A DNA stretch of 64,000 bases from positions 806,001 to 870,000 of the forward strand of contig NZ_JACOGC010000001.1 of the NCBI RefSeq assembly GCF_014284195.1, in the 5' to 3' direction. A program made the translations under genes and the position numbers. The notes below the pieces were generated by a model that searched no databases, was not told the origin of the DNA, and saw only the letters and a program-made list of their open reading frames with translations. The DNA is from Cognatundibacterium griseum (GTDB taxonomy: Bacteria; Pseudomonadota; Gammaproteobacteria; Burkholderiales; Burkholderiaceae_D). Shown piece after piece: positions 27,046 through 33,377 of this stretch (position 1 is its first letter; every line of letters begins with the position of its first letter).

Positions 27046-27489
27046 TTAAGCCAGCCAGTTGACGCGGCTGAATTTGGCTCTGAAGTCATCCGGCATGGCC
27101 ATTACTTTTTTGGTCTTGTAATTAAAAAATACAAAGCCGGATTTTGCCATGGCAATCAGGGCCTGATCGGCAGGGCGCGTAATGCGGAAAGTAATGTCGC
27201 CGCCATACTGATTGAAATCCATGACCCCGACTTCGAACAACAGCTGATCGCGCGCGTGGGCTTCTGCTTTATAGGTCGTGGCCAGATCCGTCACAATGAT
27301 ACCGATGCCGTTATTGGCAGTTTCACGGATACCAAATTCATAGAGAAAGCGGGCGCGTGCCTCGGAAATCATCGAAATCATGGAGTCATTGCCAAGATGA
27401 TTGGCGCCATTGATGTCCGTCACCCGAACCGTGAGCTGGGTGGAGTAATAATACTGGTCTTCGGGAAAATGCAGCTGCAGTCTTGCCAT
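27046..27489 (-). CDS. Hotdog-fold thioesterase-family protein
   Basis: A 147-aa protein with a 4HBT-like hotdog fold: TQLTVRVTDINGANHLGNDSMISMISEARARFLYE fits the YbgC/acyl-CoA thioesterase pattern (D-x-N-G-x-x-H-x-G-N). The C-terminal half has the GDITFRITR and SGFVFFNYKTKKV strands. It likely hydrolyses an acyl-CoA or acyl-ACP thioester. The substrate is unknown and the gene stands alone. Confidence 0.8.
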   Translation of the reverse strand: MARLQLHFPEDQYYYSTQLTVRVTDINGANHLGNDSMISMISEARARFLYEFGIRETANNGIGIIVTDLATTYKAEAHARDQLLFEVGVMDFNQYGGDITFRITRPADQALIAMAKSGFVFFNYKTKKVMAMPDDFRAKFSRVNWLA

Positions 27490-27567
27490 GATAAAAATCC
27501 AGTTCAGATCAGAAAATAATGCGCCGATTGTAACCGGCTTGCCTTCCCGTATGGATGCGTCCCGCCG

Positions 27568-27990
27568 TCAAGGCTGAATCTTGATCGCCATGCCGACCGA
27601 TCTGGGTGCCGTCAGCTGAAAGCCGAACTGCGCATACAAATCCTGCGCTTTGCCGTCTGCGATCAGGCTCACATAGGCGCTGACCGGTGCTTCGGCGTGC
27701 AGATACTGGATGATTTCACGCATGATCATCTTGCCGATTCCCTGCCCCTGGTGTGCGGGCAACACCGCAATATCCACCACCTGGTAAAAACACCCGCCAT
27801 CCCCGATCACGCGCCCCATGCCAATGACGGCGTTATGCAGGCAAATCTGCACCGCGAACAACGTGCCGCGCAAACCCCGCTCGGCAGCTTCTGGTGTTTT
27901 CGGGCTCAGGCCGGCAGCCGCACGCAAGTGACGATAGATTTCCACAGACGGCGTAGCGGTCAGTATCTGTAAGTGCTCAGGATTCATCAT
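27568..27990 (-). CDS. GNAT-family acetyltransferase
   Basis: A 140-aa N-acetyltransferase. The acetyl-CoA loop is in VLPAHQGQGIGKMIMREI (near 80-97), preceded by the strand CFYQVVDIAV and followed by VSAYVSLIADGKAQDLYAQFGF. I used the MM pair at 27990/27987; a longer frame upstream has no family support. It is the last chromosomal gene before the tRNA-Gly integration site. Confidence 0.82.
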   Translation of the reverse strand: MMNPEHLQILTATPSVEIYRHLRAAAGLSPKTPEAAERGLRGTLFAVQICLHNAVIGMGRVIGDGGCFYQVVDIAVLPAHQGQGIGKMIMREIIQYLHAEAPVSAYVSLIADGKAQDLYAQFGFQLTAPRSVGMAIKIQP

Positions 27991-28176
27991 GGTGATTCTA
28001 AATGGAATGAGAAAACAGGATTGTAATGCGCCAGGAGAGTACATGCCTGACCCGAACAACGTCAGCGGCCAGTTTTGACAGTACGGAAACAGACCCTACG
28101 GCCTGAGAATCCGTATGGTTGCCTGATTGGTAATGCCATCCAAAAATGACTGAAACCATTGTAAAATAGCGCTTCT

Positions 28177-28200
28177 GCGGGTGTAGTTCAATGGTAGAAC
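28177..28200 (+). pseudogene. 5' fragment of tRNA-Gly (left attachment copy)
   Basis: These 24 bases are identical to bases 1-24 of the intact tRNA-Gly at 31526; including the preceding T, 25 bases match. The identity stops abruptly at the end of the D-arm (GTAGAAC), after which the sequence becomes AT-rich and foreign. A TAAAAT box lies at 28162-28167, so this is probably the original tRNA promoter and 5' end, cut off by integration. Confidence 0.9.
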
Positions 28201-28290
28201 TTATGAATTTAATTTTCCGCATGTAATGCATTGATTTTAAAGGGAAATTTATTTTTTTACGTAGAAACTACAGTTTGCGACTGCCCCTTT

Positions 28291-28304
28291 AAACTGACCC
28301 ACTA
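28291..28304 (+). repeat. AAACTGACCCACTA repeat, left copy
   Basis: One of three same-direction copies of the word ACTGACCCACTA in the element; the others are at 31383 and 31464. TGCCCC lies a few bases upstream, as it does at the last copy. The pattern is reminiscent of the repeated terminal sequences of IS21-type elements, but no transposase gene is present. Confidence 0.6.
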
Positions 28305-28404
28305 TTATAGCTTACGTAGTGATTTGAAATCGTGTTGTTCCCCAGCAGATTTTGAATGCAAGGTGGGCAAGGCAAGCTTGTTTTCCTCCTCGCCCATGCG
28401 TTAT

Positions 28405-28911
28405 TTATATTCCAGACGCATTCGTACATGTCCAGGTCATGCCGTTGAAATCAAATTCGCATAAGTCGCCGCCAAGCTCACAGTCACGAGCATATTTTTC
28501 GTAATCAATGTAAGCGCGGACTGATTCTGGCACGTTGTTTAAATAGAATTCGTCAAACAGAGTCTCAGCTACATCCCTCAAATTACCCTCGGACAAATTC
28601 ACGTCGTCCAGCTTATCCATAGCATTTTCTAGGCTGTAGCCCAAAATACTGCACAGATAAAACAAGGCTGTTTTTTCTTGATCGCTCAAGTCAATAATTG
28701 TTTCAAACCATGTATGCAAATTGCCCTGATTAATCCCACAAGCTGAAAATAACTCGCCTTCGTCACCGTCTATAAACTGGATTTCAAACTCTTCCACGGG
28801 ATTGCCAAACCCGTCTGTAAGGTTTTCTGATTGCAGAGTGTATGAATCCAGGCTATCAAAGTAAAAACCGACTGCATCCAGGTTATATGGCTGTGCGAAG
28901 TAGGTGCTCAT
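28405..28911 (-). CDS. ardA: ArdA-like antirestriction protein
   Basis: A 168-aa, very acidic protein that I read as ArdA: MSTYFAQPYNLDAVGFYFDSL, then NPVEEFEIQFIDGDEGELF, HTWFETI, a central YLCSILGYSLENAMDKLDD, and RAYIDYEKYARDCELGGDLCEF near the end. ArdA proteins mimic DNA and block type I restriction enzymes when mobile DNA enters a new host. The Asp/Glu richness fits DNA mimicry. It is the first cargo gene inside the left boundary and reads toward the boundary. The family call is from memory of sequence patterns. Confidence 0.78.
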   Translation of the reverse strand: MSTYFAQPYNLDAVGFYFDSLDSYTLQSENLTDGFGNPVEEFEIQFIDGDEGELFSACGINQGNLHTWFETIIDLSDQEKTALFYLCSILGYSLENAMDKLDDVNLSEGNLRDVAETLFDEFYLNNVPESVRAYIDYEKYARDCELGGDLCEFDFNGMTWTCTNASGI

Positions 28912-29532
28912 GGTGTTCTCGCTTTCGTATCGTTTTTAGGCTGGTTGGGCCTGAATTTGAATTGAAGACTTGCTCTGTTTTTGCAGACTTCACGACGCAT
29001 TTATCTGCATCATTTTTGAGTCGTTTCGCCTGCCAGCGAGGGGCACGGACGAACAAGGAGCAATGCAAGCAATTTGTCAAAATCGCAGTCGCAACGAAGT
29101 GAGAACCGATTGCAGAAAATCCCGAAGGGGAATGCTTGTTTTGATTCGCAGACGTGCAAATCTTGGCGTTTTTAGCGAGACGGGGAAAAGGTGGTGCAGA
29201 TTATGGATTGAGGTAAAAACAGAGATACCATTGACAGTGAATTTGAAGTTTGTTGTTGGGTGTTGCTATGGATTTTATTGCTGAGATTGAAGAATTCCGT
29301 CTCTTCAACGTAGCAGACTTTTGCGCTCACATACTCAATCCGGTCAAATGCTATTGCTAATTACAAAAGCCATTAATTTCAATTCATAAATACGCATTCT
29401 TGATGTTACTATTTTTGTTACTTATTGACTTTAAGCAATGCACTTATGCCAAAGTGAGGTAGCGTCTGTAAATCTCTGAATTATTCATAAAATATGAATT
29501 GATGTTTAATTAAAAAGTGAAAGGGGTGGGCA
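28912..29532. other. AT-rich intergenic stretch in the element
   Basis: About 620 bases between two divergent cargo genes with no supported gene. It should hold both promoters. Near its right end lies the 17-bp palindrome listed at 29483. A short frame at 29268 (30 codons) has no convincing ribosome site. The block around 29086-29130 is less AT-rich and has small local repeats, but no recognisable origin. Confidence 0.55.
29483..29499. promoter_or_regulatory. 17-bp operator-like palindrome before the 295-aa gene
   Basis: ATTCATA-AAA-TATGAAT has perfect 7-bp arms and ends 33 bases before the start of the unknown gene. The position fits a repressor site overlapping the promoter. No regulator gene is visible inside the element, so the gene product or a host protein may bind. 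Confidence 0.45.
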
Positions 29533-30420
29533 ATGCGTAAGGGACGCTATTATCTCGGTCGAGTTGTTAAATTTGGACTACTTGATCAGGATAAATTGTT
29601 AAAGGCAATTTTAGATTCTCCAATCGTCGAAATTGGAAAATTTGATTGGACTTTCACTGACGTAATTGACGGACGAGGTGACGACATTCCATTCGTCTTC
29701 GGTAAGCTATCAAAATATGCCAAAAATGGTCAGGTCAAGATAGTTGATGAGGCATCTAAGTCACAAAAAAATAGAGATGCGTCGAATCTTCTTGAGGCTA
29801 GTTCGCCATTCGTTTATTTGCCACAATATTCTGGAGTAGCATTTTTGCATGTCTGGAATGGCATACAGGAGGATATTTTTGCCAGAAGATTTCAAACCAT
29901 TATTGAAAATGCTTACGACCAATTTTTTGTTGGTTGTGAAGTGGAACCTATTACTGATTACAAAGCTTTTGTTGCAAAACTAAAATCAATCGATACATTT
30001 ACAGAAATTTCCGCGAAAGTTTATCCACCGAATCCTTTGTTCGGTAGATTGTGGGGAAGCTTACATGAGTATGTAAAGCGACGAAAAGCTTCAGATGTTT
30101 CCGTAAAGGAAACAAGCATGAACCCCGCCGGTATAAACACAAATTTAGTAAATTTGATTGTTAATATTATGCGGGACCCAGCCTACGATCCACCACAAGA
30201 ACCTGATATTACTGATGCCGCAATCTTAATGGCGGCAGATGGATATGGTAAAGGTAAAGTAACAGGATATGAAGGAAACGTGGAAACGATTATTCGAACA
30301 TCGGATAACCCCCGTTTATATTTCCATAGCGTTTGGACAAATTACGAAAGCAGGCGCTCGCTCGATAGCAAAAAATTCTTGCCCTCCAAAGACCTGTCCT
30401 TAGTTCCTTCGTGTTTTTAA
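29533..30420 (+). CDS. Unrecognised 295-aa cargo protein
   Basis: I do not recognise this protein. It is soluble, mixed alpha/beta and AT-rich in codon use. The N-terminal half (MRKGRYYLGRVVKFGLL to VDEASKSQKN) looks like beta-strands around a charged region; a conserved-looking core follows: ASSPFVYLPQYSGVAFLHVWN (about 90-110), then FFVGCEVEPITD and EISAKVYPPNPLFGRLWGSLHEYV (about 160-185). Those Pro/Asn/Trp-rich stretches look like a family motif and not random sequence. No nuclease, ATPase or HTH signature is evident. It starts after AAGGGG-type ribosome site and is followed within 40 bases by a 51-aa membrane protein, which suggests a two-gene unit. A defence or toxin-antitoxin-like role is a guess from the context. 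Confidence 0.75.
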   Translation: MRKGRYYLGRVVKFGLLDQDKLLKAILDSPIVEIGKFDWTFTDVIDGRGDDIPFVFGKLSKYAKNGQVKIVDEASKSQKNRDASNLLEASSPFVYLPQYSGVAFLHVWNGIQEDIFARRFQTIIENAYDQFFVGCEVEPITDYKAFVAKLKSIDTFTEISAKVYPPNPLFGRLWGSLHEYVKRRKASDVSVKETSMNPAGINTNLVNLIVNIMRDPAYDPPQEPDITDAAILMAADGYGKGKVTGYEGNVETIIRTSDNPRLYFHSVWTNYESRRSLDSKKFLPSKDLSLVPSCF

Positions 30421-30460
30421 TGATAGTGCATCTTTTGCTGGATAAAGAAAGGTAAATTTT

Positions 30461-30616
30461 TTGAAAAAAAATTTAAATTTATTGCGTAAAGTTATCATCC
30501 TAATTTTGATATTGATATGTTTTACATACAAAATGGTGATTTACTCTGCTCCACTTTGGCTTGACCTTTTAGTTTTTGTTTGTGCTGCTATATTGGCATG
30601 GTTCTGTAAAGATTAA
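30461..30616 (+). CDS. 51-aa two-helix membrane protein
   Basis: A small frame with start TTG at 30461 and an AGAAAGG ribosome site about 8 bases upstream. The product begins with a basic stretch (MKKNLNLLRK), then a hydrophobic helix (about 11-28), a short polar turn, and a second helix (about 33-48) ending WFCKD. The positive N-terminus and two helices suggest both ends are in the cytoplasm. It directly follows the 295-aa gene and precedes a strong terminator. Its size and shape resemble small membrane effectors or toxins; this is inference. Confidence 0.55.
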   Translation: MKKNLNLLRKVIILILILICFTYKMVIYSAPLWLDLLVFVCAAILAWFCKD

Positions 30617-30642
30617 ATTCTCCTCTGTTTTGAGTCTTCTAA

Positions 30643-30671
30643 CAGGCGACGCCTATGCAGCCTGCTTTTTT
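30643..30671 (+). terminator. Weak hairpin with T-run after the 51-aa gene
   Basis: CAGGC (30643-30647) pairs with GCCTG (30660-30664), and six T residues follow at 30666-30671. It lies just behind the small membrane-protein gene. The stem is only five base pairs, so it is weak; a much stronger terminator follows at 30722. Confidence 0.45.
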
Positions 30672-30721
30672 GGGTTTTGCTCATTGAGTCGAAAAAAAGA
30701 ACGATACTGACCAGTAAATTG

Positions 30722-30756
30722 AGCCGGTAAGGGAGATATCCTTTGCCGGCTTTTTT
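30722..30756 (+). terminator. Strong rho-independent terminator
   Basis: AGCCGG pairs with CCGGCT and an inner AAGG pairs with CCTT, and a T6 run follows directly. It closes the unit of the 295-aa and 51-aa genes. Confidence 0.85.
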
Positions 30757-30757
30757 A

Positions 30758-30997
30758 CGTCTCTATACATTAGAAGCTGACGTCGCTGCGGCTAAAAACA
30801 GCCCGCCAAGCGTTCTCGTAAAATCCCTTCAAAATCCCCGTAAAGCCGCGCCGGCATTAGCTTTGCGGCCATGTTTAAAAACGGGTGCTATATGCTTGTA
30901 GACCTTCCGTGAGGTCTCTGAACTGTCCCCCCGTGGCCCGCGCTCCTGCGACCCGGTGAACAGCTCGGCTTAACTTAACTGCGAGACGGAGTATCCG
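30758..30997. other. Noncoding leader upstream of the mob remnant; possible oriT region
   Basis: A GC-richer noncoding block that differs in composition from the cargo to its left. It contains a perfect inverted repeat AGACCT-TCCGTG-AGGTCT (30900-30917) followed by a C-rich run. Its place just ahead of a MobC-like gene is where origins of transfer normally lie, but I do not recognise a known nick sequence. Confidence 0.3.
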
Positions 30998-31180
30998 ATG
31001 CGAATCACCACCACAGCCTATTTAGGCAAGCAAGAAAACTTACACACCCCTGCAATCTTCGATTGCGCGCACTATCGTGCGCAAAGCCCCGCCAATACTG
31101 GCCTCGCGCGGTCCACGCCCCGCAAGTGCAGCGGTCCACAAACAGGCCACGGCCAAGCAGCACAAGGGGAACAGGCATGA
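30998..31180 (+). CDS. Possible 60-aa leader protein before the mobC remnant
   Basis: A short frame with GGAG six bases before its ATG. Its stop overlaps the start of the MobC-like gene (ATGA), which is the pattern of translational coupling. The product (MRITTTAYLGKQENLHTPAIF...) has no recognised domain. It could be a real small protein or chance reading of a mobilisation leader. Confidence 0.3.
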   Translation: MRITTTAYLGKQENLHTPAIFDCAHYRAQSPANTGLARSTPRKCSGPQTGHGQAAQGEQA

Positions 31181-31284
31181 GCGCCCGCAATAAGTTCGTG
31201 AAGGTGCGCCTGGACCAAAAAGAATACGCTGACGTGCTTAAGCGCGCCGACGAGCAAGGGCTGTATCTTTTGTCTTCAGACTAA
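31177..31284 (+). pseudogene. Truncated MobC-like relaxosome protein
   Basis: MSARNKFVKVRLDQKEYADVLKRADEQGL has the ribbon-helix-helix look of MobC-type plasmid mobilisation proteins, which normally continue with a Ser/Glu-Phe-Ile-Arg helix. After residue 30 the frame runs into YLLSSD and a stop, so only the DNA-binding start remains. It shows that the element came from a mobilisable plasmid or integrative element and lost its relaxase. Confidence 0.6.
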
Positions 31285-31382
31285 AGCGTCTGACGACTTG
31301 TTTATCTCCCACCTGCATAGTATGTCTCAGATAGTACACCCCGTATTGGCGTCTTTCCAAAAATCTGCCATATGTCATAAAG

Positions 31383-31397
31383 AAACTGACCCACTAG
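31383..31397 (+). repeat. AAACTGACCCACTAG repeat, second copy
   Basis: Same word as at 28291 and in the same direction, between the MobC remnant and the right tRNA. It shares the extra final G with the third copy. Confidence 0.6.
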
Positions 31398-31463
31398 AAT
31401 ATGCCTGCTGTCGCTGTGAGCATGCATTGTAATAGGGGGAAACTGAAGTATAATTGCCCCACT

Positions 31464-31478
31464 GAACTGACCCACTAG
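31464..31478 (+). repeat. GAACTGACCCACTAG repeat, third copy
   Basis: Third copy, about 50 bases before the intact tRNA. TGCCCC lies just upstream, as at the left copy, so the left end and this site share a longer composite pattern. Confidence 0.6.
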
Positions 31479-31505
31479 TGTAGTTTTGGTATTAAAAAAA
31501 TTATT

Positions 31506-31511
31506 TATAAT
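31506..31511 (+). promoter_or_regulatory. Element-supplied TATAAT promoter box for tRNA-Gly
   Basis: A perfect TATAAT lies 14 bases before the mature tRNA 5' end, in element-derived sequence. A weak TTTTGG-like -35 is found 16 bases upstream. It probably replaces the original promoter left behind at 28162. Confidence 0.6.
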
Positions 31512-31525
31512 CAACGATGTACGAT

Positions 31526-31599
31526 GCGGGTGTAGTTCAATGGTAGAACGGCAGCTTCCCAAGCTGCATACGAGGGTTCGATTCCCTTCACCCGCTCCA
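31526..31599 (+). tRNA. tRNA-Gly (anticodon CCC)
   Basis: A complete 74-base cloverleaf with encoded CCA. The acceptor GCGGGTG pairs with CACCCGC, the D-arm is GTTCAATGGTAGAAC, the anticodon stem GCAGC/GCTGC encloses the loop TTCCCAA (anticodon CCC), and the T-arm is AGGGTTCGATTCCCT. Its 5' 24 bases are duplicated at 28177, so this gene is the right boundary of the integrated element. trmB follows 27 bases downstream. Confidence 0.96.
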
Positions 31600-31626
31600 G
31601 ATGATCCTCCTTCCCTGAATTCCCGT

Positions 31627-32349
31627 ATGTCTGATTCTGATTCCAAATTGACCGATAGTGTCAAACCAATGTTTTATGATCCTGCCGAGCGCCGTATCCG
31701 TAGTTTTGTGACCCGTACCGGACGAGTGTCCGAGGCGCAGGCGAGGGCGATAGAGACGCTGGGGCCAAAATTCTGCATTCCGTATCAGAAAGCCATACTC
31801 GATGTTGACGCGGTGTTTGGCCGTCATGCGCCCGTGGTATTTGAAATCGGTTTTGGCATGGGTGAAACCAGTGCGAAAATCTCGGCAGGTATGCCGGAGA
31901 AAAATTTTATCGGTGTGGAGGTGCACACACCGGGCGTCGGCAGCCTGCTCAAGCTGACCGAAGAAATGGGACTCAGCAATCAGCGCATCATCCAGCATGA
32001 TGCCTACGAAGTGTTGACGCACATGATTGCTCCGGCTTCGCTGCATGGAATTCATGTATTTTTTCCTGATCCCTGGCATAAGGCGCGGCACAACAAGCGG
32101 CGTTTGATTCAGGGGCCGCTGGTGGCCTTGCTGGCGTCCCGGCTAGCGCCGGGCGGTTATCTGCATTGCGCGACGGACTGGGAAGATTATGCGGTGCAGA
32201 TGCTGGAAGTGCTGAGTGCCGAGCCGGCGCTGGAAAATACGGCTGAAGCCTATGCACCGCGTCCAGCCTATCGTCCGGTGACTAAATTTGAAAACCGCGG
32301 TTTGCGGCTTGGGCACGGAGTCTGGGATCTGGTATTCCGGAAACGGTAA
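31627..32349 (+). CDS. trmB: tRNA (guanine-N7-)-methyltransferase
   Basis: A 240-aa SAM enzyme that makes m7G46 in tRNA. Motifs include [31 protein letters not shown] (SAM loop), [32 protein letters not shown] (catalytic region) and [11 protein letters not shown]. The ATG at 31627 follows the tRNA gene; the longer frame starting at 31486 would translate the tRNA and is rejected. A bidirectional terminator follows. Confidence 0.96.
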   Translation: MSDSDSKLTDSVKPMFYDPAERRIRSFVTRTGRVSEAQARAIETLGPKFCIPYQKAILDVDAVFGRHAPVVFEIGFGMGETSAKISAGMPEKNFIGVEVHTPGVGSLLKLTEEMGLSNQRIIQHDAYEVLTHMIAPASLHGIHVFFPDPWHKARHNKRRLIQGPLVALLASRLAPGGYLHCATDWEDYAVQMLEVLSAEPALENTAEAYAPRPAYRPVTKFENRGLRLGHGVWDLVFRKR

Positions 32350-32397
32350 GTTGCGGCAAGGATGCCAGGAATGGAGAACGCCGCTGGCGCTCTCCGC

Positions 32398-32430
32398 AAA
32401 ACGGCGGTCATGCAGACTGCCGTTTTTTTT
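32398..32430. terminator. Bidirectional terminator after trmB
   Basis: AAAACGGCGGT pairs with ACTGCCGTTTT (11 pairs, one G-U) around CATGCAG, with T8 on the plus side and A residues on the other. It serves trmB and the convergent hydratase gene. Confidence 0.88.
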
Positions 32431-32448
32431 GAAATCAGGCCGGGAAAA

Positions 32449-33255
32449 TCAAGATGCTGAATCGGCTGCGCAGGCGCTTGAGCGGTTCTCAAACAGGGCG
32501 AAAACCGTGCCCAGCGCACCAAATCGGATCTCAACAGGCAGGTTCAGCGGAACCGCCGGGCTGCCTGCATACGAACCGGTAATGATGATTTGTCCGGCGC
32601 TGAGTCCGATGTTTTTCTGGCGTAAAAATTCTGCCAGCCAGTACAGCGGCAGGCGCGGATTACGGTCAGGATGCTGCCCTGGCAATATCAGCGGTGACTG
32701 ACCTTCGATATGTATTTCAATCGTGAATGGTTCTGGCAGTGCGGCGCTGTCAGCAGCGATGGCCGGACCCAGTAACAACCCCTGATTCAGCAGGCTGTCA
32801 GCCAGATGATCGGGAAAGCGCATTTGCTGCGGATGGCTGTAGCGGCTGCCGATCAGTTCCAGCGCCAGATGGGTGCCTGCGATTGCTGCGTCAACCTCGG
32901 CGGGTGTATACGGCGTACTGCGCGGCGGTAAATCCCGCGCAAGCATAAACGCTATTTCAGGTTCGACCGATACCGTTCCGTCGCGGCTCCGGACCGGACA
33001 GCGATGCGTATGACGGACAATGCTGTCGCTGCTGATCGGCGCTGCGACCCATTTTCCCTCGCCTGGCATGCCGCATTTCCAGCCGCCGGTCGTCATCGGC
33101 ATCTGCTGTACAACGCATTGCTGAATCGCAAACGCGGTTTCCAGATCCTGTGGACGGTAATGTGGTGGTAAGGCGGTGATTGTTTCGCCGGTTTTCCGTA
33201 AATGAATCAATAGCGCGGCGGCAGCGGAAATGTCGGCATCAGTCATGGTGGTCAT
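32449..33255 (-). CDS. Fumarylacetoacetate-hydrolase/hydratase-family protein
   Basis: A 268-aa protein of the 2-keto-4-pentenoate hydratase (MhpD-like) group. The family core is seen in GWKCGMPGEGKWVAAP, VEPEIAFMLARDLP (metal-binding Glu pair) and LALELIGSRY, then LNQGLLLG and ITGSYAGSPAV. It probably hydrates a 2-hydroxydienoate or decarboxylates a related acid. No aromatic-degradation genes are adjacent, so the substrate stays open. Confidence 0.8.
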   Translation of the reverse strand: MTTMTDADISAAAALLIHLRKTGETITALPPHYRPQDLETAFAIQQCVVQQMPMTTGGWKCGMPGEGKWVAAPISSDSIVRHTHRCPVRSRDGTVSVEPEIAFMLARDLPPRSTPYTPAEVDAAIAGTHLALELIGSRYSHPQQMRFPDHLADSLLNQGLLLGPAIAADSAALPEPFTIEIHIEGQSPLILPGQHPDRNPRLPLYWLAEFLRQKNIGLSAGQIIITGSYAGSPAVPLNLPVEIRFGALGTVFALFENRSSACAADSAS

Positions 33256-33317
33256 GAAAAAATCAGCGGGTCAGCACAGCGGATACTATACCGGACGATG
33301 AGGGCTTCATGCGCCAT

Positions 33318-33355
33318 AAAAAACGGCCTGCTGCATAACGATGCACAGCAGGCCG
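33318..33355 (-). terminator. Terminator of the sux-like operon
   Basis: On the minus strand CGGCCTGCTG pairs perfectly with CAGCAGGCCG around 12 bases, followed by a T6 run. It lies 22 bases after the MFS gene stop. Confidence 0.92.
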
Positions 33356-33377
33356 CGGGGAGAACTGATGCTGCCGG

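Larger units (their letters stand above)
28201..31525. mobile_element. Small integrated element in tRNA-Gly, without integrase
   Basis: A 3.3-kb stretch between the truncated and the intact tRNA-Gly, flanked by a 24-25 bp direct repeat of the tRNA 5' part. The AT-rich cargo comprises an ArdA-like antirestriction gene, an unknown 295-aa gene with a 51-aa membrane partner, and a cut MobC-like gene with a possible mobilisation leader. No recombinase or replication gene is recognisable, so it is either a decayed mobilisable element or one moved in trans. The copies of ACTGACCCACTA near both ends suggest insertion-sequence debris. Confidence 0.8.

Noticed and set aside
28970-29284. 104-codon frame in the element
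   Set aside because: No ribosome site, odd composition and no recognisable protein pattern; most likely chance in noncoding DNA.
29268-29360. 30-codon frame MDFIAEIEEFRLF
   Set aside because: Weak ribosome site and very short. It may be a gene fragment, but I cannot support it.
31486-31626. N-terminal extension of trmB from 31486
   Set aside because: This stretch is the tRNA-Gly gene read as protein; the real start at 31627 follows the tRNA and matches the family.
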